Positions 36,297 to 39,777 of a stretch of 39,777 nt of DNA are shown one piece after another (positions within the stretch are counted from its first letter, which is position 1; each line of letters begins with the position of its first letter). The notes beneath the pieces are model-generated. The model had not been told where the DNA came from. It made no database searches and saw only the letters and a program-made list of their open reading frames with translations. The DNA comes from Methanosarcinaceae archaeon (GTDB lineage Archaea > Halobacteriota > Methanosarcinia > Methanosarcinales > Methanosarcinaceae), in NCBI GenBank assembly GCA_021106765.1, contig JAIOTO010000060.1, positions 1-39,777 of the forward strand, in the 5' to 3' direction. The position numbers and the translations under genes were made by a program.

Positions 36297-36851
36297 ATGT
36301 CATATCCAGGTAAAAAGCGAAAGAGCTATGATACACCAAACCATCCGTGGCAGGCTGCCAGAATGGCAACCGAGGTCGAGATGGTCAAGAAATATGGCCT
36401 TCGTAACAAAAAAGAGTTATGGAAGGCACACAGTTTCCTCCGAAAATACCGTGCTGATGCAAGACGCCTACTGGCTGAATCTGCAGAATCAGAGCTGACC
36501 GGTCACTCAAAGACCGAAGCAGATCAGGTCCTGTCTAAATTGATCAGATATTCAATACTGAAACCTGATTCTAATATCGATGATATTCTTGGGTTGACTA
36601 CGGAATCTATTCTGGAGCGTCGGCTTCAGACGTTGGTACACAGGCTCGGACTTGCCCGTACATCACGTCAGGCTCGCCAGTTCATAACGCATGGCCACAT
36701 ATCCCTCAATGGACAGAAGGTAACCGTTCCGAGTATGATGATATCCTCTGATCAGGAAATGGCGATCGATTATTATTCAACGTCACCAATTACAAGCGAA
36801 TCTCATCCGGAAAGACCAGCACAGGTTGCATCATCCCTTGTAGAGGAATAA
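36297..36851 (+). CDS. rps4: 30S ribosomal protein S4
   Basis: uS4, one of the primary 16S rRNA binders (184 aa). [18 protein letters not shown] is the archaeal N-terminus. The S4 RNA-binding domain runs through [20 protein letters not shown], then [20 protein letters not shown]. The last 15 or so residues form an acidic polar tail. GAGGTG precedes the ATG. Next gene after 18 bp. Confidence 0.97.
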   Translation: MSYPGKKRKSYDTPNHPWQAARMATEVEMVKKYGLRNKKELWKAHSFLRKYRADARRLLAESAESELTGHSKTEADQVLSKLIRYSILKPDSNIDDILGLTTESILERRLQTLVHRLGLARTSRQARQFITHGHISLNGQKVTVPSMMISSDQEMAIDYYSTSPITSESHPERPAQVASSLVEE

Positions 36852-36866
36852 AAAGGAGGGGTATAA

Positions 36867-37250
<384 letters not shown>

Positions 37251-37273
37251 TCCATAGATCGAGGCTCATTACA

Positions 37274-38074
37274 ATGGAAATAGATGTACTGGAGTTATCC
37301 GATAGATCCGCAAAGTTCATTCTATCAAACACAACTGCAGCTTTTGCAAACGGGCTTCGGCGAGCTATGCTCGCTGATGTTCCCACTCTTGCAATAGATG
37401 ACGTGAATGTCTATAACAACACGTCTGTTCTATATGATGAACAACTTGCACTTCGACTTGGTCTGATTCCTCTTGTGACCAGTTTTGATGATTTTGTACC
37501 GCAGGATGAATGTACATGCGAGGATGGTTGTCCGGCATGTGTTATCTCTCTCACATTAAGTGTTGAGGCCACCGCAGACGAAGGACGAATGGTATATTCT
37601 GGTGACATCGTATCCTCCGACCCCAAGGTCCAGCCAGCAGAGATGAATATTCCAATCATTGAGCTTAAGGTAAACCAGAAGGTCGTTCTTGAGGGTGTCG
37701 CACATATGGGTTATGGGCGAGATCATGCAAAATGGCAGGCTGGTGTGGCATGTGGTTACAAGAACCTGCCTATCATCACTATTGATGGTTGCGACAGATG
37801 CGGTGCTTGTGTGAATGTGTGTCCCAGGAATATTTTGTGTCTTGGGGACAAGTTTGTGGAAGTGTCCGATGAGAGTCGTCTGAATTGTTCTCTTTGTGGA
37901 CTATGTCAGGATGCCTGTGAAATCGATGCGATCTCTGTTACTGAAAACGAGAGTAGCTTTATATTCACAATGGAATCTGATGGATCCTACACTGTCAATG
38001 AGTTAATTATAAATGCAGTGAATACCATTAAGAGAAAAGCGTCCTCTATGGGTGATATCCTAAGTACGCTTTAA
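37274..38074 (+). CDS. rpoD: DNA-directed RNA polymerase subunit D (Rpo3) with two 4Fe-4S motifs
   Basis: Archaeal counterpart of the bacterial alpha N-terminal domain and eukaryotic Rpb3; it forms the assembly platform with subunit L (266 aa). Dimerisation and insert domains are normal: NTTAAFANGLRRAMLADVPT, YDEQLALRLGLIPL and YGRDHAKWQAG. A ferredoxin-like domain near residues 170-220 carries two full clusters of Cys, CDRCGACVNVCP and CSLCGLCQDACE, so two 4Fe-4S clusters are expected. An extra CTCEDGCPAC cluster lies in the insert domain near residue 80. Archaeal RpoD proteins vary in having none, one or two clusters. Two is typical of Methanosarcina. Last gene of the operon, followed by a terminator. 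Confidence 0.97.
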   Translation: MEIDVLELSDRSAKFILSNTTAAFANGLRRAMLADVPTLAIDDVNVYNNTSVLYDEQLALRLGLIPLVTSFDDFVPQDECTCEDGCPACVISLTLSVEATADEGRMVYSGDIVSSDPKVQPAEMNIPIIELKVNQKVVLEGVAHMGYGRDHAKWQAGVACGYKNLPIITIDGCDRCGACVNVCPRNILCLGDKFVEVSDESRLNCSLCGLCQDACEIDAISVTENESSFIFTMESDGSYTVNELIINAVNTIKRKASSMGDILSTL

Positions 38075-38075
38075 G

Positions 38076-38103
38076 TAGGAAATACCTGTTTCCTATTATT
38101 TTT
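38076..38103 (+). terminator. Hairpin terminator after rpoD
   Basis: TAGGAAA (38076-38082) and TTTCCTA (38089-38095) pair perfectly around a 6-base loop, followed by TTATTTTT. It lies just past the rpoD stop and before the tRNA. Confidence 0.65.
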
Positions 38104-38111
38104 CCCAAAAT

Positions 38112-38199
38112 GCGGGGGTTGCCCAGCCAGGTCAAAGGCGCTAGGTTGAGGGCCTAGTTTCGTAGGAATTCGTGGGTTCGAATCCCATCCCCCGCACCA
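38112..38199 (+). tRNA. tRNA-Leu, anticodon GAG, CCA encoded
   Basis: Type II tRNA. The acceptor stem GCGGGGG (38112-38118) pairs with CCCCCGC (38189-38195), then discriminator A and encoded CCA. The anticodon stem CTAGG/CCTAG holds the loop TTGAGGG, giving anticodon GAG, which reads CUC and CUU. A D arm with GCC/GGC, a long variable arm and a T arm GTGGG-TTCGAAT-CCCAT are all present. Its position right after the S13-S4-S11-RpoD operon is usual in Methanosarcinales. Confidence 0.96.
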
Positions 38200-38204
38200 A
38201 ACAC

Positions 38205-38211
38205 TTTTTTT
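38205..38211 (+). terminator. T7 tract ending the tRNA transcript
   Basis: Seven consecutive T residues begin 6 bases after the tRNA CCA. This matches oligo-T termination of archaeal stable RNA genes. The rest of 38212-38383 shows no supported feature. Confidence 0.5.
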
Positions 38212-38383
38212 AACTATTATTTCCCGATGTGCAACAATTAGTTCCACACTTTCCTTAAAGCATTATCGTTTACATTTTCGCACTTAATTATTTATCCACC
38301 AGATTCCCCAATAATACTGAGATCAATCTGGCGATGGCAAATGGATTGTTCAATAATTTCATATACGTTTTTTTAAATTCTTT

Positions 38384-38980
38384 TCATTTCCCATACCAGC
38401 AATAATCCCTGAGGCTATATGAACCGTTCACCTCGATAATTGACCCCTTATTTATCACGAACTCGCTTAATCCCACTTCACTGTCAGGATTGCCCCAATC
38501 GTAGGTATATCCCATCCTTGTCCATGGATAACCGCCCTGATCGTATGACTCTGCCTTCTGTTCATTGAGTGAGATTAGGGTTTTCTGTTTGATAATTGGT
38601 ACAGAAGTTCTTCAATTTCGGTGCAGCTGTGACCCAGACATATCTATCGACCTTAATGGGTCTGCTTACTTTATCATCATAAAAATCATCGGTCCATGTA
38701 ACAACCATAACCCTTGTTTGATTTGGTTCAGATTCATCCCATATTAGATTATTATTTGATTCGATGATTGGCGTCAGATTATTAGATATTTCCTCATGGC
38801 TTGCGATTTCAGCATCTTTTACTCCCATCCCATATATTTCTATAAATCCGGAGTATCAAGGGTTGCAGCCTGATCGGCAGTTTCTGTTCCCTCATATATG
38901 AGGGTGAAAAACAGAATTATGACTAAAGAAAAAACAATAGCATATCCTGTTTTTCGAATTTCCATTTTATTCATCCTCAT
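38384..38980 (-). pseudogene. Broken gene for a secreted or membrane-anchored protein of unknown function
   Basis: Three frame segments on the minus strand look like one protein. (1) From an ATG at 38974 or 38980 with GAGG upstream: a basic start KMEIRKTGYA and a hydrophobic helix VFSLVIILFFTLIYEG, stopped by TAG near 38845. (2) A second frame with EEISNNLTPIIES, VMVVTWTDDFYDD and RYVWVTAAPKLKNFC, stopped near 38562. (3) A third frame with YDQGGYPWTRMGYTYDWGN, then GLSEFVINKG and DYCWYGK, ending at 38384. At least two frameshifts are needed. The middle also seems short compared with the homologues I remember, in which the VTAAPxLKNFC and GYPWTRLGYTYDWGN blocks lie further apart. It lies 23 bp downstream of the acetolactate decarboxylase gene. 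Confidence 0.7.
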
Positions 38981-39003
38981 TTTTTATCAATAATGACCAC
39001 ATC

Positions 39004-39777
39004 TTATTTCTCTACCTTTTCCAGTTCTGTCTGTTTATCTTCTTCAAGGTCAACTTTATAAAACTCATCTGTTTCAGGTAATTCCATTAAAAAGTCGGCA
39101 GTATAATCAATTTCAATACTTGAATTACTCAGTATATATTCAAGTACGTGCCCACCTGCTGTCATATCATCGGTGATAAAATGGAAATGATACCCAGGAA
39201 CATTTATTCCTTTCATATAAACAGGAAACCAGAACCCAATTATAGTTCCATTTGTTTTATGAAATTCAAATATTGACTGGTTTTTAGTAACTTCAACCAG
39301 TTTTGGATAAGGCTTGTTTTGACTGGGAACACTTCTTGTCTTTATGTAATCGAAATTGCCTTTTATTTTAATAGCATAGATTATGTTTTTAGTTGGGAAT
39401 TTACTTTCTAAATAGTCTTGGAACTGCGTGTGATTCATAGTTGTGTCTAAAATGATTTTCTCATCAGCCTCGAAAAAAGTCACAGCAGAAAACGGTGTAC
39501 TCATCGAATCATCGACAGGATATGCAACTCCGTCCGTCTTTATTTGATACACATTCCCATCAAGTTCAAGCATCTCCCCATCAAGTCCGTTAAAAGTACC
39601 GAGTCCAAAATCACCATGTTCCTTCAACTCTCCAAAGGTAATGTCTCCGTCATAAACACCTTCAAGCAAAGCATCAATTGTCGATGTTTGAAAAAGGACA
39701 TCTTCATTTACCTGTTGATATGGAACTTCATCATTCGTTTGCGAGCTTAGGCATCCGGAAAGAGAGACTATAAATAC
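39004..39777 (-). CDS. Alpha-acetolactate decarboxylase, lipoprotein form, 5' end cut by window edge
   Basis: Converts acetolactate to acetoin in characterised homologues. At least 257 residues are present and the start lies beyond the right edge. The visible N-terminus ends a signal peptide with the lipobox LSGC, followed by a short linker, so the enzyme would be anchored outside the membrane. Family marks: GDFGLGTFNGLDGEMLELDG, TPFSAVTFFEAD, and the zinc site YHFHFITDD with the third His 11 residues on in GGHVLEY (HxH-x10-H spacing as in the bacterial enzyme). A charged C-terminal tail of about 20 residues follows. The next gene in its direction is the broken gene at 38384-38980. Function outside the cell is puzzling, since acetolactate is made inside. 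Confidence 0.88.
   Translation of the reverse strand, partial: VFIVSLSGCLSSQTNDEVPYQQVNEDVLFQTSTIDALLEGVYDGDITFGELKEHGDFGLGTFNGLDGEMLELDGNVYQIKTDGVAYPVDDSMSTPFSAVTFFEADEKIILDTTMNHTQFQDYLESKFPTKNIIYAIKIKGNFDYIKTRSVPSQNKPYPKLVEVTKNQSIFEFHKTNGTIIGFWFPVYMKGINVPGYHFHFITDDMTAGGHVLEYILSNSSIEIDYTADFLMELPETDEFYKVDLEEDKQTELEKVEK

Overview
The window is archaeal and most likely comes from a member of the Methanosarcinales (a methanogen or a methane-oxidising relative). Evidence: a methanogen-type seryl-tRNA synthetase whose zinc ligands fall at the Methanosarcina barkeri positions (C306, E355, C461); RNA polymerase subunit D carrying a ferredoxin-like insert; an anaerobic cobalamin pathway; a regulator resembling the Methanosarcina Msr proteins; an archaeal ribosomal operon (S13-S4-S11-RpoD); KEOPS Pcc1; and TATA-box promoters with Shine-Dalgarno sites. 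Species cannot be fixed from this sequence.

Layout. 1-2.0 kb (minus): an Lhr-type helicase cut by the left edge, overlapping a SbcD/Mre11-related phosphoesterase. 2.4-6.8 kb: signalling, with a remnant of a histidine kinase tail, a REC-PAS-PAS-HisKA-HATPase kinase, a UbiA prenyltransferase, a lone receiver protein and an HTH regulator with a perfect 10-bp inverted repeat at its promoter. 7.0-12.9 kb: corrin synthesis, with cbiP on the minus strand and cbiT-L-F-G-H-C divergent on the plus strand. 13.1-15.1 kb: a small conserved-looking hypothetical, then thiM-thiE. 15.3-19.9 kb (minus): CcdA with a thioredoxin lipoprotein, riboflavin/F420 reductase ArfC, and an amidohydrolase-UspA-4xCBS operon.

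20.1-24.1 kb: hisS followed directly by four single-helix, pilin-like secreted proteins of unknown role. 24.3-35.4 kb: rps15, a complete UDP-GlcNAc operon (glmU-like, glmS, glmM, glmU), a RecJ-like DHH exonuclease, pcc1, family 4 uracil-DNA glycosylase, serS and rps3ae. This looks like the archaeal rps15-recJ-pcc1-rps3ae neighbourhood opened up by inserted genes. S3Ae has an unusual repetitive acidic tail. 35.8-38.2 kb: rps13-rps4-rps11-rpoD and tRNA-Leu(GAG). 38.4 kb to the end (minus): a broken secreted-protein gene downstream of a lipoprotein-type acetolactate decarboxylase that runs off the right edge.

No CRISPR array, transposase, integrase or defence system was found. The points most worth following are the pilin-like cassette, the S3Ae tail, the duplicated GlmU pair with a 37-bp identical tract, an amidohydrolase lacking expected metal-site histidines, the operator-like palindrome, and three gene remnants.
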